From positions 186,001 through 250,000 of the forward strand of contig JAANDG010000128.1 of the NCBI GenBank assembly GCA_036852015.1: a stretch of DNA of 64,000 nucleotides, given 5' to 3'. The notes below the pieces were generated by a model. It was not told the origin of the DNA. It worked only from the letters and a program-made list of their open reading frames with translations, and made no database searches. How positions within the stretch are numbered: the first letter of the stretch is position 1; every line of letters starts with the position of its first letter. A program made the position numbers and the translations under genes. The stretch comes from Pelodera strongyloides (taxonomy: Eukaryota; Nematoda; Chromadorea; Rhabditida; Rhabditidae). Positions 1 through 13,900 of the stretch are shown here, in pieces.

Positions 1-2586
1 AAGAAAGGACCATTTCCATCAAAGTGCTTCCATCGAAGGCTCGGTAGTCCGTAGAGAGAACTTCGGTGTTAAAATGCATTTTTTTATCCAACCCGTGTTC
101 TATCGATATTAAACAAATAGCACAGCGCGCATGCATCACAGAACTCACTAAGGACGATCATCTGCAAAAACCCATTAGCATAATAGCATAAACAAGTACA
201 ACTGTTCTTTTAAGTTTGCGTATTCCAATAATTTTTCAACTTCGAGTAATGTTGTAGGCGGAGCTTCGGAGTTCGCACACAAATGTTTTCTTTGTGAAGA
301 TTTTCAGTACTCTTACCTTTCTATAATGTATCCCTTGAATACTTAAATGTTCCACGCTTAAGTTATTGCGACGTTTACTATCAACTTATTCCAACCATAA
401 ATCAAATGTCAAGGAGAACAACTATTTAGCAACAAATAACCTATTTGTTTATAAGGTAGTGGTTCTCCTAATTCGTTATAGCGTAGATCACATGATACCG
501 CTAACACATACATGTGTTCCACCTCAATACGAATGGACCCGCTCGAATTGATTTTGTTATTTCGCAATGATCAATTATAGTCACAAGTTATATGTTACAA
601 CGCAATTCATGCTCAAGTATGGTCACCAGTAAATATTCGTTCTAAGCTTATTTCTTTCAGATACACACATTTTCAATTACGGCCATATTCTCAGAAAACG
701 GGGGCGATGTCAATATCGTCGAAATCAACGGTTGGTCTTTTTAATTTCTTTTTAAATTTAGTTCCGCTTTATGAATCTCTTCATTTTTTCTCATATACGA
801 ATAGTTTTCTTTTTCTCAGTGTGATTTTTCACGTGATGAAAATTTACATAACATATGTGCAGGTTAATCGGATACTCCTAACAATAATTAAATTCTCCTT
901 GTTTTGCTGTCAGTTAATAACAATTTGACAAATGTGTTGCAATAGTAGAGTTTATCACTTCCGCAATAGATCACAGTTTTCGCAAGCATCGACTGTTCGA
1001 CATCTGTTATCCATGTTTTGAAAAGATATATCCATCGAATGAGTAAAAGGAATCCAAGGTTGACATAGTTTGCTCTATGCAAATCACTGCATTTGTCGGC
1101 AGCACACGCTTTACATAATGAGATCGCCGTTAGAACCAAATTTGTTTCACCTTGAAGCATTGTTAGCAAAACACCAAGAAATTAAGCGTTTTCCACGGGT
1201 TCGCAACTGCAATTGTGGAGAAGATCGTTAATTATCGTACCCGTTTCGGCGCAGTTTATTGTCCAACCATACTTCCCGGGTTAGCATTAGAGGGCAATAA
1301 AATGATAGCAGTGTTTGTCGAGAGTGGCATCCTTCATCACTCTTACATTTTTTTCTTTAGCTACGCTTATTATCTGAAAAGTCTACCGTTCAAAATCTCT
1401 GAAATGTTAACTACATAAGGCGTGCAACATCCGATCGGAACGCTTCCGTATAAGTAGACCAGTAAAAAAACTACTTTGTGTACTAAATTGGGTTCACAGT
1501 TCGCTGATACAAAGGAAATTAATTTTCTAGAGAAGGAAAAAAAAATAGAGCAGCCTAATAGATGGATCTTTGTGTTGGGATGTATTTTTTAAAGCAACTT
1601 TGAAAAAAGACAGTTTTTAATAGATAATCGAACTCTCTTTGTTTTAATTTAACCTTTAGTCTTCTTGCTTTTTTCTATTATTCTAAATCGTTTTTCTTTT
1701 CGGAATGAAACAAGCCAAGTCGATCAGTAATGATTCCCATCAAGGCCATCCCTAATGCACACTAAATGAGGGAGAGTGGTCTCCCTCCTCCGCTAACTAT
1801 ATTTGATAACAATGCTCCTCCCACATAGCCTTTCAATAGGTCATGCACGTAAATATGATGTCTTGTTCAACAATTAAGTCCTTACAAAAGCCAAAATAAC
1901 GCTATTATTTGGACTACCTAACCTTTTTTGGAACTATTTCTACAATGTTTTGGTTCGTAGGATTCACTGATGGTCAGCCGGACAATTAGTTCCTCTTTGG
2001 CAGCACAATTAACGTTTTTTCTGCACTGTGTTTTCCACTGGACAAAACATTGACGTAATCGCAGCACTCCTTTTGCGCATGGTCAACTTAACCAGTCGTC
2101 AAACAACTAAAACAAATAAGAGGAGAAATTTTTCCAAAAGTTCAAAAATGCAACCTGTTGACTGCAAAGAAGATTTTCAGATTAAAGTGGCAATTTTCTT
2201 TAATCTTCAGTAGTGAAATGTACAGCGTTTAATGCGCAAAAGTTATCCTGGGGGATTTTAAGTTAGCATGTTTGACATAGAACAAAACAAAAAAGCACTA
2301 ATTAATAACCAGTCGCATTGCTTAGCGTCGTCTTTAAATCCTTTATCGAAATTTGAAATAAGTATATACAATGACTCATACTGAGTGTCAAGTGAATTAC
2401 TTGTGATGTATTATTGTCTTCACAAGACGTGGCTTTTTCGATTAGTTCTAGAAAGTTGCATTACTAAAAAAAAACATAGTTCACATCTAATTCTTTTTCA
2501 CAATTCACTGCTTTAGTTTCACAAAGCTTCGCTGAATTTGAAAATTTTCACGTTAAATGTTCGATAATTTATGCAGATCTGTAAGC
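1..2586. other. No supported gene; probable upstream region of the rhotekin-like gene
   Basis: Only short open frames without codon structure or matched splice sites occur here. The stretch is AT-rich and carries no repeat that I could pair with another part of the window. It probably holds promoter or 5' intron sequence of the gene that follows. Confidence 0.5.
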
Positions 2587-2652
2587 ATGAGCGCACCTCA
2601 TTCGGCGGAGACCAAGAATAAGTCAGTGTACGATTTTTCGCATCAGTTTACT
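2587..2652 (+). CDS. Candidate first coding exon of the rhotekin-like gene
   Basis: An ATG at 2587 opens a 22-codon stretch beginning MSAPHSAETKNK and ending at a possible donor (ACT then gtacaa) in phase 0, the phase the exon at 3553 requires. An acceptor-like ttatgcag ends at 2575, eleven bases before the ATG, as expected for a trans-spliced 5' end. The donor is not strong and the joined sequence has no motif to confirm it, so this exon is a proposal. cDNA would settle it. Confidence 0.3.
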
Positions 2653-3552
2653 GTACAAAATGCAAGTGTATTCTTTTTCTACATCTTTCATCATGTTATT
2701 TTCTAGATTAGAAAACTATCAAGTAATCTCGAAACTATCATTTACAACACGAGGATATCCGTTACTTGCTAACCGAGGATTCCACTGCAGAATTTGGGAC
2801 TAGAAATTTGGCACCATACAATTTCGTTTTATAGTTTTTGTCCAGCCTAATGTGTCTCAAAAACAAACATTGTTCAGGCGAACATAAAACAAGACATGTG
2901 TTTGTCAAATGCACTATCACTCGCGCGGCTAATGCTAGTCCAACAAATAACTATTATTTTGTTCCTTCAATTTTATTATCAGTTCTACCCAATTAGGAAG
3001 AAATTGCAAATAACAATTAGGAAACTATAAGGTCGTCAATTAGTAAACTATATAGTAAGATTCTTTTAAAAATCCTCAAAGGCAGATGTTTCTGTCCTTT
3101 TTTTGCTTGATTATCAGTAATAGTGCAGGAGATTCTTCGAATTCCATTTCCCTTTTTTACGACAAGTTATGAGTCAGACTTTATTTAAGCACGCATATTT
3201 TGTGCAATATGTGGAAACATTTTCATTACGTGTGGTCGGGTAAAAGTTTGTTTGGATGATATCCCTTCACGCTAATACTAGATTCTAGTTTGAATCAGTT
3301 AGTGGAAGTAGCCGAATGAAAAAACTTAAATAAATATGATGCCTACGAGTCCTTTAACGTGTCCAATTTGTTTCATGTGATCTCACTATCCTATGTTAAC
3401 AATTGTTTGTTTATGTTACCGTGCTCGTTTCAGTCTACACAAAAATAGGCCTTTCTGCTATTAGATTTTTTGATAAGACCGACGCTGTCAAAGTAAAACT
3501 TACATACTAATGGAATTTTGTATGTCAATATATAAACAATGTATATTTTCAG

Positions 3553-3686
3553 TCTTCGGACGGCAGTGATTTCTCTGGAATACTCGACTGGGAAAAGCAG
3601 AAGATTGTACAAAGGATAAGAGAGCAATTAGACCCGCCATTATTATTGGACGACGATCAAATGAGAGTGTAAGCATCTGTCTTCCT

Positions 3687-3719
<33 letters not shown>

Positions 3720-6700
3720 CATATGTGTATATATCATCCACAGTCTCAACAACCTCAGGACTAGCTATGTTTACTATTGTCCGTGTAAAAAAAGAAAATT
3801 TGTTGTTTCTTATTGTAGTTTACCTATCGAACGTTGCGATAGAATCAAAGCGGTGTGCTAAGTGAACCATACCGTCAATAATGTGCTTACATTTTGTACC
3901 ATCGTAAACATTTTACCAACAGTAGTGGTTAACAATAAGTAATACATAAGTAATGGGGAATATTCTTTTCCTAAAGGCTTGTAAAAAAATTATTCCGAAA
4001 AATGTTAGGACAGGAAGGTTCTACTTAACTGCTTCACTTTTCCAAACATTTTAGAACTGTTTTTCCTGAATTATATGTAACCTTTCACAGTATTGGTGCT
4101 TCTGATGATGGAAGCCGAAGTTGTGCGAGTATTGGAATTTCACGACTGAGCATTCCCTTGGCATGGAATGAAGATGAATTCTTCAAAGGAAAAGGAGGTA
4201 TAGCATCGCTGCTGTTTCCGGAATTATGAATTTATGATTTTAGATACCCGATTGGATTTATTGAAAGCGATATATAGTGTCTTGTTTTCAACTATTAAAA
4301 TAAATACATCAAAACGGTCGAAACTAAATTCGTTTTCTTCCATGTTATCAATGTATTTCAGAAAACCGATGCTTTTCTATGTTCGTCACACTTCACACCA
4401 AGCAGAGTGTAGTGGATAGTAAGCTAATCACAAACATCAACAGACACAACACGGACGTCGACTTTCCCGACTCATTCACGTTGTAAGTTTCGCTGGTCAA
4501 ATTGTCAAATTTCCAGAAGTTCGTCCGAATGCACGCTAAATAAGAATAAGCTTTTAGTTACAATGAGCCCGACGACTTCTGTGTCGAAGTGTCCGTTTAC
4601 TGTGCGAGAACAGATTGCGGCGGGGACGGAATGGGAAGTATAAAACAGAGAATCACCCGGTCGCTGGGAAGGAAGTTTGGATCCAATGTGGTCAGTTTAT
4701 TTTTCCGTTGCTGATTAATGTTGAGGAATAGGCAAAAATTGTAGACACGTCATTCAACCTTCATGAAAAAGCCGATTCCTGGCTACATGACTAATAATGT
4801 TTTTCAGAAAACTCAACTGACTGTTCCCGACCCTCGTCGTAATTTGCATATTCCCGACGCGGTGGGAAACACACACTTCAACCTTGTTGCCCGGGCGCTT
4901 TTAGTGTTGACCGACGCAGATGAGAAGACTAGGATCCATGATCTGAAGACATCTGTATTTGGTAAGGGATCCACACTTTGCAACTATAAAAACTCATAAA
5001 TATCCACACTGAAGTTTTTTTATAAATAGGAGCACTTATAGTGTAAAACATTCATTCGTTAAATTGTAAATTTACCCAGACAACGCGTTTTTTTTTCAGC
5101 CGACTTATCAGGCCCACCTCTCTACGGTCACTTGATATGTCGTATGGTCTGTCTACCCAATTCGGTACCCCGACCGATAGCCGAGGGTATTCTGACTATT
5201 AGGCCGTCCAGCAGTGAATCAATATATCAGCATGTGCACTCCAGATTGCAGGTGAGAGACCGCTAGTTTATGTACTGTTTTGTACATTAGCTAGCTAGTG
5301 ATTCGTATCACTCTTTTGCTCCTCCACATACTCCTCCACATTGTCTGTCATTATACTCCTTAACGCGAAATAAACGCAATTTCTTATTTTAGGCTGGAGT
5401 CCTCCGGTGTACCGTTAACAACGACGAACACAGAAACCCTACCATGAAACAAAGTTTGCTGAGAATCATTCTCACTCCAGTGCGTTCTTGAACCCATTCT
5501 TTCCCATTTGGATCAAAATTTTCGAACAAATAATAACCTATACGTAAACACGTCCTTTCTTAAAGAACTAACCAAAGCAATTTACTGCATGAAGTCAATT
5601 AACAACGTGTGCGCAACCATTCACGAATAAATTAGTTAAACAAAACGCATGGACTTCAGTGGGCTACGTCATTTGCCCCTATGTTTTTATGAGTAAGTTA
5701 AGGGCAGATTGAACATAAGTAAAAAAAAAACCCATTATGGTCTTTTTAGCGAAGTCGAATTGTTCCGTGCAATCTTCCCGAATCGCTTCTTCTTATAAAC
5801 GAATCTCTGGATGAACCAATCACACAGTACATTATTACAACAGATAGTGGAGAATCAGCTCAACGCTGGATCAGAGCATTGGAACATCAGATAAATGATA
5901 CAGGTATGTTTTATTATTTAATAAAATACGTGAATGACAAAAAATACATGAGTGACGTAAAATGTATAAGGAATTGGATATATGAACGGCTTGTTCATGA
6001 CATCTTTTTTCCTTAAGTGCCCGCTCCACGAATCATTCACTTAAAAGAGGAGTTCTCACGAGAACAAAGTGTACAATTCCTTTCTCTTTATCGAAATATG
6101 ATGGTGTTAGCTTCCAAAAAACATGTCTTATGAAGCACAGGCTTTTTATTAAAAGGAATGAATAAGTAGAATGCTTTGAGTTCTATCAAAGTTCTTTATC
6201 GTATTGTGTGTCCCTAGGGTATCTGGCTGTTTAGACAGATACCCTCGGGACACACAATGTTAGCCAGGTACTGGTTTGAGGCGGTTCCAAAAAAGTTCCG
6301 AAATTGGTATGAGGCCGTTCCGAAAAACCCCAATGCTAACAGCAATCAACAAATTGCTGATGACCATAATTTTCAACTGTTTCTATCAACATTGATTTCT
6401 TTTGCCACTATTAGTCCTCAACTAGAGTTTCAAGAACGTCAGTTCATAAGAGAAACACGCTTGCTTTATTTATAAAGTAATTCTTTGACACCATGCTTTG
6501 CAATCGTGTTAATTTTGCGTAGAAACCAAGTTTAGTAGAAGAAGTAGAAGCCTATTTTGAGATGAGACTAGGGTAAATAACTAATCCCGTGCACACACGT
6601 GTCTACTGAGGAGATATCCGATGTGAATAAATGATGTGTTGCGTGGAGGCTACCAAACTGGAGAAATATTGTTGATATAGAAACGCAAACGTCCACATTT

Positions 6701-8411
6701 TTCGCAATTATGATTGAATTATAACGAATGTAGATGTTAATGTGTTGTGTTTGTGATGTTTCAGACTATCGGAAATACATATTTATACGTGCTGAAGTGT
6801 GTATAAGCTCGCATTGTCGGTTAGACACTTTATGTACATCGTTGTTTGCAAGTCTCCTCTACTTACTAGACTATTTCTATACATGTTCGCACACTAAGTG
6901 TTTTACAGTGTTGTAGGTATTAGCATTATATCATTTCTTTATACGAATTTCAGCAATGTGGGGCGAGTTTGCATATGTGCATACGCAATTGGCTCAGGAA
7001 AAGATCCCCGACGTGCAGACAACGTTGTCAAGAAGCAATGGTGTCAGACTGTTTGACTCGTCTTTCAAAGGTGCCGTCCATGACTTATTCCTTATGTTCA
7101 TTTTTTTCCCAATTACGAAGTTTTACTGTGTATAAATTAGAACATTCCACATGTCAACCAATTTAGTTTTCATACCACTGATTGCACTAAAAAACCAAAC
7201 GTCTTTTCAGGAAATTCGTATCTGGGATCATACGGCTTCGGACATAATCTCTCTTTATTCAATCCTCACAGTAATGGAAATGTGACAGCACCACATCGGC
7301 GGCCACGACAAAGAATGAACGTGAAGGAGATTTTCAGGGTAACACTTATATGTATATTGTTAAAGAGATACAAAATATTCAAGTGTCAAGCAGGTGACGC
7401 TAGGCTGCTGCGGACCAAGAACAAGGGTAATCACTCGTGTTAGCGCAACATGTACTTTAGTTCGTAAGAATGGTATCATTCGTTGTCACGATCTCGGCAA
7501 AAAAATACTTGTGTGAGCGAGCCCTCAGAATCGTGATTGTTTCTTTTCCATTACCAGGTGGACGAGGAGGAAACAAGTGACGACAACAACAGTCCCAGAA
7601 ACTCTCGTTACGTCATAAATATGAACGTCGGTGAGGGTTCGTCTCCGCTGACCAAAGTGCGCAATTCGTACTACGGGCTGGACTATGGTAAGCTCAAATA
7701 TAACTCAAAACACTTTGCGCACAATTTGTTTCCCTACTGCTTTTCTTCCCGTGGCACAACAATTTTCATAACTGTATTTGGTTTCAAGTAAAGCTGCACT
7801 ATGTACATGTACAATACCTTATCCCTGCTGTAATTTGCATCCTTTCCCCAGAACTTCTACAAGCCCCATCGGCGACGTCATATGGTACGGGTGTGTCGCC
7901 AGTGCTCTCCCGTTCTTCTGCTTTAACGTCGTCTTCATCTGGCGACGGGTCTCAGCCAGGTTCTGGACATCCTTCGCCACTCCCTTGTCGACTGAGACAC
8001 TCCGGATCGGAGACTACAAACAATTATAATTATCATAACAACAACAACAATGCGGTAGGCTCCCCTATATGTTGTGCATTCTTCTGTCTACGTGGTGTCT
8101 TTGACATATTTGCAAGAGACCTGAACTCTGTGTGGGTCCCGTGCTTGAAATCCACGGTCTCACTCAGCCGGGTGTCGCTGAGACCATGGAGTTCAGGCAC
8201 GGAACCCATGTTTTGTTTTCATTAATTTACTACATCCGAATTTGCGCTCAAAAAGGTAAAAAAAAATTGTTAAACATTAAATATATTGAATAAACATTGA
8301 TTGATAAACAATCTCATTCAGACTAAGAACGAGAACCGCCGCAGTTGGACCAAAGGACTGGGAAATCTACTGACCAAGAGATCACCAACTGTCGAAATAA
8401 CTAGACTTTAA
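3553..8411 (+). CDS. Rhotekin/anillin-type protein with PH domain
   Basis: Thirteen exons keep phase throughout: 3553-3668, 4091-4197, 4362-4482, 4558-4690, 4808-4961, 5100-5251, 5393-5479, 5750-5903, 6954-7070, 7211-7338, 7558-7687, 7852-8054 and 8322-8411 (TAA), 563 residues without a first exon. The start resembles the end of an HR1 Rho-binding helix (LDWEKQKIVQRIREQL). Next comes SRLSIPLAWNEDEFFKGKG, close to the rhotekin motif around IPLMWKDTEYF, and then the anillin/rhotekin homology region with ITRSLGRKFG. Exons 5100-5903 look like a PH domain ending in the typical tryptophan helix (RWIRALEHQ). The C-terminal 200 residues are Ser/Asn-rich and likely disordered. Family members bind active Rho and link it to septins, actin and membrane at the cell cortex or cleavage furrow. 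The HR1 part looks short, so further 5' exons may be missing. Rhotekin is favoured over anillin by the IPL-W-F-KGKG motif; the family call is firm, the subfamily less so. Confidence 0.75.
3686..3735. repeat. AT dinucleotide microsatellite
   Basis: Nearly pure alternating TA over about 45 bases, in the intron following the exon that ends at 3668. Confidence 0.9.
6204..6258. repeat. Short palindrome (hairpin) shared with 52,852-52,902
   Basis: Arms reading ttgtgtgtccctagggtatc and its near-complement close on a loop around gctgtttaga. A second palindrome with the same arm ends (gtgtccc / gggacac) and the same core (ggctgtatagacagata) lies inside the large hairpin element at 52.9 kb. It sits in the 1-kb intron between the PH-domain exon and the exon at 6954. 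Two copies with the same core suggest a mobile or structured element. Confidence 0.7.
8120..8208. other. Interleaved inverted repeats in the last intron of the rhotekin-like gene
   Basis: Three complementary pairs occur: cctgaactc (8120) with gagttcagg (8189), gggtcccgtgc with gcacggaaccc, and ggtctcactcagc with gctgagacc. The first two pairs cross rather than nest, so they could only coexist as a pseudoknot-like fold; alternatively this is a rearranged hairpin element. Confidence 0.45.
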
Positions 8412-10168
8412 CATCATGTGCAAGACGACAAAATATACCGCAAATGTTGTCTTACCACATATAAAATTTTACGAACGACAACGTTTTGGTTTGCAATACA
8501 AATGTGCACAAATGTTTGAAATGTCAGCAATGAAACCATAATTAATAGTCATTTTTTTCAATTGAGAGACCTCGTTTACATGTATAATTCAGTAAAAGAA
8601 GTATGTTTAAACATATTGTCTTATACATATGCAAACGGTCGTGCATCATTTTAAATAGAAAAGTGGCCGGTCACATTTGAAATTAACACCTATCCCTCCA
8701 AATCGATCGCATTCAAGTACGCGATCAAGGTTGATCGTGAGCGCGCAAAATTGTTGCGCAGCTAAATTTCGGTAATTTTAAAATAGATTTTGTGCATTGT
8801 TCTGTTTACTGTTTCTTTGATCTTTGGAGCTTGATCTGAAGATGGATTCCTTTGAAATCTTTGCAAATACATATATTTATCCTTTTTGCTAGAGTTTTTT
8901 GGTGTCTGAATTAAAACCGCCATTATTTTCGGAACTTCCATTATGGAAAGTATCGAAAATTTCGTTGATTACAATGATAATACAAAAAGGATAACACATT
9001 TAAAATGCTGATATATATATATATATATATTTTTTGCAAATAGAAAAAAATGATCAGAGAAGTATTATTGTAATAAGTTCGCACCTTATAAATGCTCTTT
9101 ACCGCTACATGTTCTAGTGCGTAGTATAGTTTCCTCTCTACACATTTAATCGCCTTATCTGAGTAAACATAACATGTTGTCCATTTTTCTTACTATCTTT
9201 TCCTGTTTTCTTTTAATTTTTAGCGATTTATTTTTGTGTTTTCCGGGTGTTATCTAACTGTAAAGACTGATACACGAGATAGTCACATGTGCATGAGAAA
9301 CTGCAAAAATGCATTTTCTGTGGGGGGGATTTCAACTTTCACTGCTAACCTTCTAAACATCAGGCCATTTTTACTATCTGAGCCAATTGGCCTTGTATAC
9401 CGTCCTGCTGTCTCCCTTGTTTCGATGATCTATGCAAACAATCTGCTACTCGGTTTCTATTCAAGCCAACATTCTTTCGCCGTCTACGGCTCGCCTTAAT
9501 CCTCTTCGCTTTTACCACAATCTCACGCCACAAATATACCTTCCACCCTCTGCAATCTATTGTCAATTTCATTTTTAAATCACTCGGTTATTCAATCCAA
9601 ATATTCTCAAACAAAAAGAGAAAGACATATTCGCTAACTCCTTTATTCACTAACTGTTCTCGCATAGAGTTCCTGCATATTCGAACTAATATATTCCAGT
9701 TCTATTGTTTCTGAAGTTGTACACACATTAGAACCAGGTCAATTCTTCTGCTACATTATCACAGACATGTTTGCCTTAAGACCAAGCGATGCTATTAATG
9801 GTGTTGTACTCACCACGTCTATTTGGATCTTTTACATGTACGGGAAAACACTTCCAGGTTGGACTGCATGTTGCATTACTAACTATAAGTATATCGTTGT
9901 ACACACAAACTCCATTAAATATTGGACGGAACTTTGAATGTCTCCAAAACTTACTACCAAATGAGAAATACCTTCCGCATGCTATTAGTAAATACACTAA
10001 AACATGCCTCTTACAAAAATAGTTCCTCAGTTAGTAAAACAGTTATTAGTGGCTAATCTAATGGGTCAAACGTCAAAGGGTACGTGATAGGGGTGATATT
10101 TTTCAACGTGTGTAATTTATTTCCAGCTGATCGTACCATTTCACAATCGTAGGGTATCAATGTAACCT
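8412..10168. other. Intergenic, no gene seen
   Basis: Downstream of the rhotekin-like stop. Contains a TA microsatellite at 9010-9031 and only short open frames lacking splice-site support. Confidence 0.6.
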
Positions 10169-10323
10169 TTATGGGGTTTCAAAGTATGGTGAAAATTCAC
10201 AGTATTTTGGAACTACACGAGAATATTTTTTCACTTTTTCATATTATATATGCAAGTTACCTGCAGAAATACGGTAGTATTGACAGAATCACACCGAATT
10301 TGTGGGACTCGGAAACCCCATTA
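10169..10323. mobile_element. MITE, 'ATGGGGTTTCcAAGTA' family, copy 1
   Basis: Begins atggggtttcaaagtatgg and ends with the complement form ggaaaccccat. Its interior (ttttggaactacacgag, catattatatatgcaa, tacggtagtattgacag) matches the inverted or direct interior of the elements at 58,437 and 61,133, so this is a dispersed family. About 155 bp and non-coding. Confidence 0.75.
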
Positions 10324-10497
10324 TCCAGAGATGGCAGACAGTGCCCCTAATTTTACTTGGTTAATCTATTAACAATTTGCTATCCCATTTAAAGGTATTG
10401 TCACCTTATTGTTTCGGGTACTTGCGCTTATTTCCGATTAATATACTCTTTTTTCTCTGGTAGAATCCGTTCGGAGCAAATTTGTTCCTCCCTACAT

Positions 10498-10763
10498 TAT
10501 GGGGTTTGCAAGTATGCCCGATTTTCCTTGCAAGTATCGAAAAATTTACCGTATCTTGGCACTACACGAACATATCTACAGGCAGTTTTTACGACCGATC
10601 GCCACGGGACCATTTGTCCGACAAATGATTTGCTTTCTGGCGGATTTTCTATAGTGTGGATGTGTCAAAGTTACGGTAAATTGGTGTAAAAAGCACACGA
10701 TTTTGCGAATTGATACTTGCAAGGAAAACTCGCGGTTTTTGGCATACTTGCAAACCCCATTAT
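10498..10763. mobile_element. MITE, same family, longer copy 2
   Basis: Terminal inverted repeats tatggggtttgcaagtatgcc and ggcatacttgcaaaccccata are a near-perfect match over about 21 bases. Subterminal pairs also complement (gattttccttgcaagtatcg with gatacttgcaaggaaaactc). Around 266 bp with no coding frame; it lies 160 bases before the start of the cupin-type gene. Confidence 0.8.
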
Positions 10764-10907
10764 GGTCGGGTTGTAGGGATAGTATTCTAGACGAGACCCT
10801 TGTATTTGCGTACACGTGATCTGCATGCATTCTACACATTATGCAAAGGACTTGTGTAATGTCGCTTTCGACATATATTCCTCCTTTTTCTTGCAACATA
10901 CTAAACA

Positions 10908-10920
10908 ACCTATTTCAGAA
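10908..10920 (+). other. 3' splice acceptor directly before a start codon (probable SL trans-splice site)
   Basis: The sequence acctatttcag ends two bases before the ATG at 10921 and no coding exon in phase lies upstream. In nematodes this arrangement usually marks spliced-leader addition; a 5'-UTR intron is the alternative. Confidence 0.55.
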
Positions 10921-13900
10921 ATGAGCACTGTTACACCACAACCATTCCCTTCTAGTTCCCCCTATGGTTCAATTGTGCCTGTACATGCAAGGTATGCGCT
11001 TATTTCTTTCCAAATATCTTCTGAGAAGACATCGCATATCAGCTCAAACAATGCAAAACGTCCCTCGTTTCGAATTGTTTATGTTCGCTCAGTTAAAAAG
11101 CCCAAAGTAACAAGAAGAGATCGAACTTGATTTATTGTCATTTCAAAAAATCAGATAATGGAGATCTACTGATGAAGTATTATTGTTGAACTCTTAGTCT
11201 ACACGTTCAAAAATTAATCCTTCTGCAAAAGAGATTCATTTACACTAGCAACCAACAATTTCTATCAGTTTGGGTGTTCCGAGGTTATTTCGAACATGCT
11301 GTCAATAACAGATCGAGAGCGATAAGGTCGTTTAGTAGGCTTTTTTTTCTTGTTGTTCCGAAAAGCGATACTTCGGCGAAAAAAAGTTAAGTTGCGTACG
11401 TGATTTGCTGAAATGTTGCGAAAAGTTGAATCAACGATTAGTTAAAAAGTTTCTTTACAGCTACGAGGTAACCAAATCTACTTGGCCGAATGCATTCGGT
11501 AGGCAACCCGAAGGAGGCAACATGGATGCTCTTGTAACGAAGGTAAGCTAAACTAATCATTGAGAAGACGCGAAATTACTATTGTACGAAAATACATAAA
11601 GATTAATATAATTACCTATGAAGCTAAATAAACAATATAAGAAATAATAAGTAGCGGATATCTTGGCCCTCTACTCTGTTGGATCTGGTTTCTTCCTTTA
11701 TTATGTTCTTATTGAAGTTTTATTTGTATGCTCTAAATGAAAATTATTATAAATAAAAGAGTGTTAAAGGGAATGTCAAGCCGGTTTTTCATGTTGGGCT
11801 CAAAAAAAGCTTATGTTTTGAAGGTAAGGAAAGTGAAAATAAAAATAAACAAAAACTTTCATATAAGAAGAAAAACCCCTCCAAAAACCTCCTTCAGTAT
11901 GGGATTCTATTCATGCGGACAAAATCAGAACTATTCTCTGCCGCAGGACCGTTTGCTGTTAGACAGCAAAGAAAAAGAGGAGGGCGCGAGAGAAATTTGT
12001 TTAAGTCAGCAAAGAAAAAGAGGAGAGCGCGAGAGAAATTGTGTAAACTACGGTAGCTGTGACAGCGTGTTATAGAATATCTGTGAATCAGGCTTGACAT
12101 TCGCTTTAATACAGGTCGTCGAAGCCGTCACGGATGCTTCTAAAATGGTTGTGCGTGTAGATGGCGATGTTGTTTACGAAAACCCTGAAGGGGAGCAGTT
12201 CACCGTTGCTGTTCAAACAACAGATGGCACAAAACACTTTGAGTTCGTTTCTATTTGGTATCGTAATTAATGCATTACCCAAATATCAGACACTGAATAC
12301 GCAATTTTGTTTAGAATCCCAGCAGGACATGCTGTACGAATAAATGCTGACACTGTGCATTCACTACCCCTGGGAGAGAAAGGAGAGCTCTTCAGAGTTA
12401 CGTCGAGAAACGTAAGACGACTGCGTATCTTTTTATTTTCATGAAATTACTTCCTTCCGAAAGGAATAATATATGTAATTATACATAGTCAAAGTCCCAT
12501 CATTCATCCTATTTGTATCATTACTTGACCTTTATTTGTCAACCTTGTATTTTGCAAATACATTTCGTCATGTTCCTTTTGGCGTGCATCTTCTTGTTGT
12601 AATAAATAAAAAAATAAAGGCCATGCATGTCAATTTAGACAAACGGAGTCACTGAGATTGCGGCCGGAACAAAATACAATCCCCCAATTCCCAGCAAAGA
12701 AACAAGAAAATTGAACGTTGAGTTCTCTAATGGAAAACTGAAGCTTCAGGTTAATTTTTCCCTATTCAAGGTTTAAATACGATACTTATGGTTTATTTTT
12801 ACATGACTTACTTTATTTTATTTTCAGACTCCTACTGCCACGGAATCCTTTGTGGTTTATGATGTCGACAATTTTGACCAGCTAGGTGATAAGGTGATTA
12901 CCTCTTCCAACTTCCTATCAAGAAGATATCGTGAGCTTGTTCACAAGTCAAAATAGAAGTTGTCCCAGATATTGCCTTATGGTGTGATAAAATAACCGTT
13001 TTGTCTATCATAATTAATGGTTGAGATGGAATCGGCTGATTGGCCACTGATCACTGCCCATTCGGAGCGCAGCAAGGTTGATGCCCTGGAGCAAGAATTC
13101 ACCATGGAATGGGTTGAAGAAGGCGTAAATAAGGAGCTCCTCTTCAAGGTCTTGTTACGTTTACGCATCTAGGATTCAAGCTATTTTGTATGTACCAGTA
13201 TGCGATAACTACTTAAAAACATCACCTCGCTTCGACAGACTTTCGTTGATCATAATCGTTCATGATTATATATACAAAATCAATCTGTGCAGGGCCTATC
13301 TGGAAGTCTAGCTGGTGGCGAGGGACGCCCCGGCGTGATCTATAACAAATCCAACGGAAGCATACATGCAAATGTGAGTTGCTGTTAAGTTTACATTATT
13401 TTCGAAGCATGGACACATAGTTAGATTCCAAGACCTTTTGTTTAGTTGCTTCTTTCTCGTCCGGACGGCACGTTCTTCATCGGTACAAAGGGTGTATTCA
13501 TTATGATTGTTGCTTCACCAGATGCCACCTCCGGCGAACCAGATAAGGTGAGCAACATGACCTAAATTATATTGGAAATATTTGTGGTCTAGTGCATTCT
13601 GCTTAACATAAGGTCTTTTTACAGAACTCGCTGCGAGCTTTGAAAATAACTGGCGGAGTGAAATTGCCCGCTGGCTGGTGGCACTCGGTACCGATTCCGC
13701 TTCCTGAAAACGAAAAGACGCACTTTTATGAGAAGGTATGTTTTCACCAAAATATCATGCTAATTGTAAGACCCTTTAACTGTAACTAAGAGTCAGTGAT
13801 AACAGAAATTGACAACAGTAAATCAGTTAGAATATTCAAACGCTGAAATGAGTGTTAGATATGAACCGTAATAAATATAAGTGTTTTAATACGAACTTTC

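Noticed and set aside
7893..8225. 110-codon continuous frame through 8,054
   Set aside because: The real exon stops at the donor at 8054; the remainder is intron with the interleaved inverted repeats.
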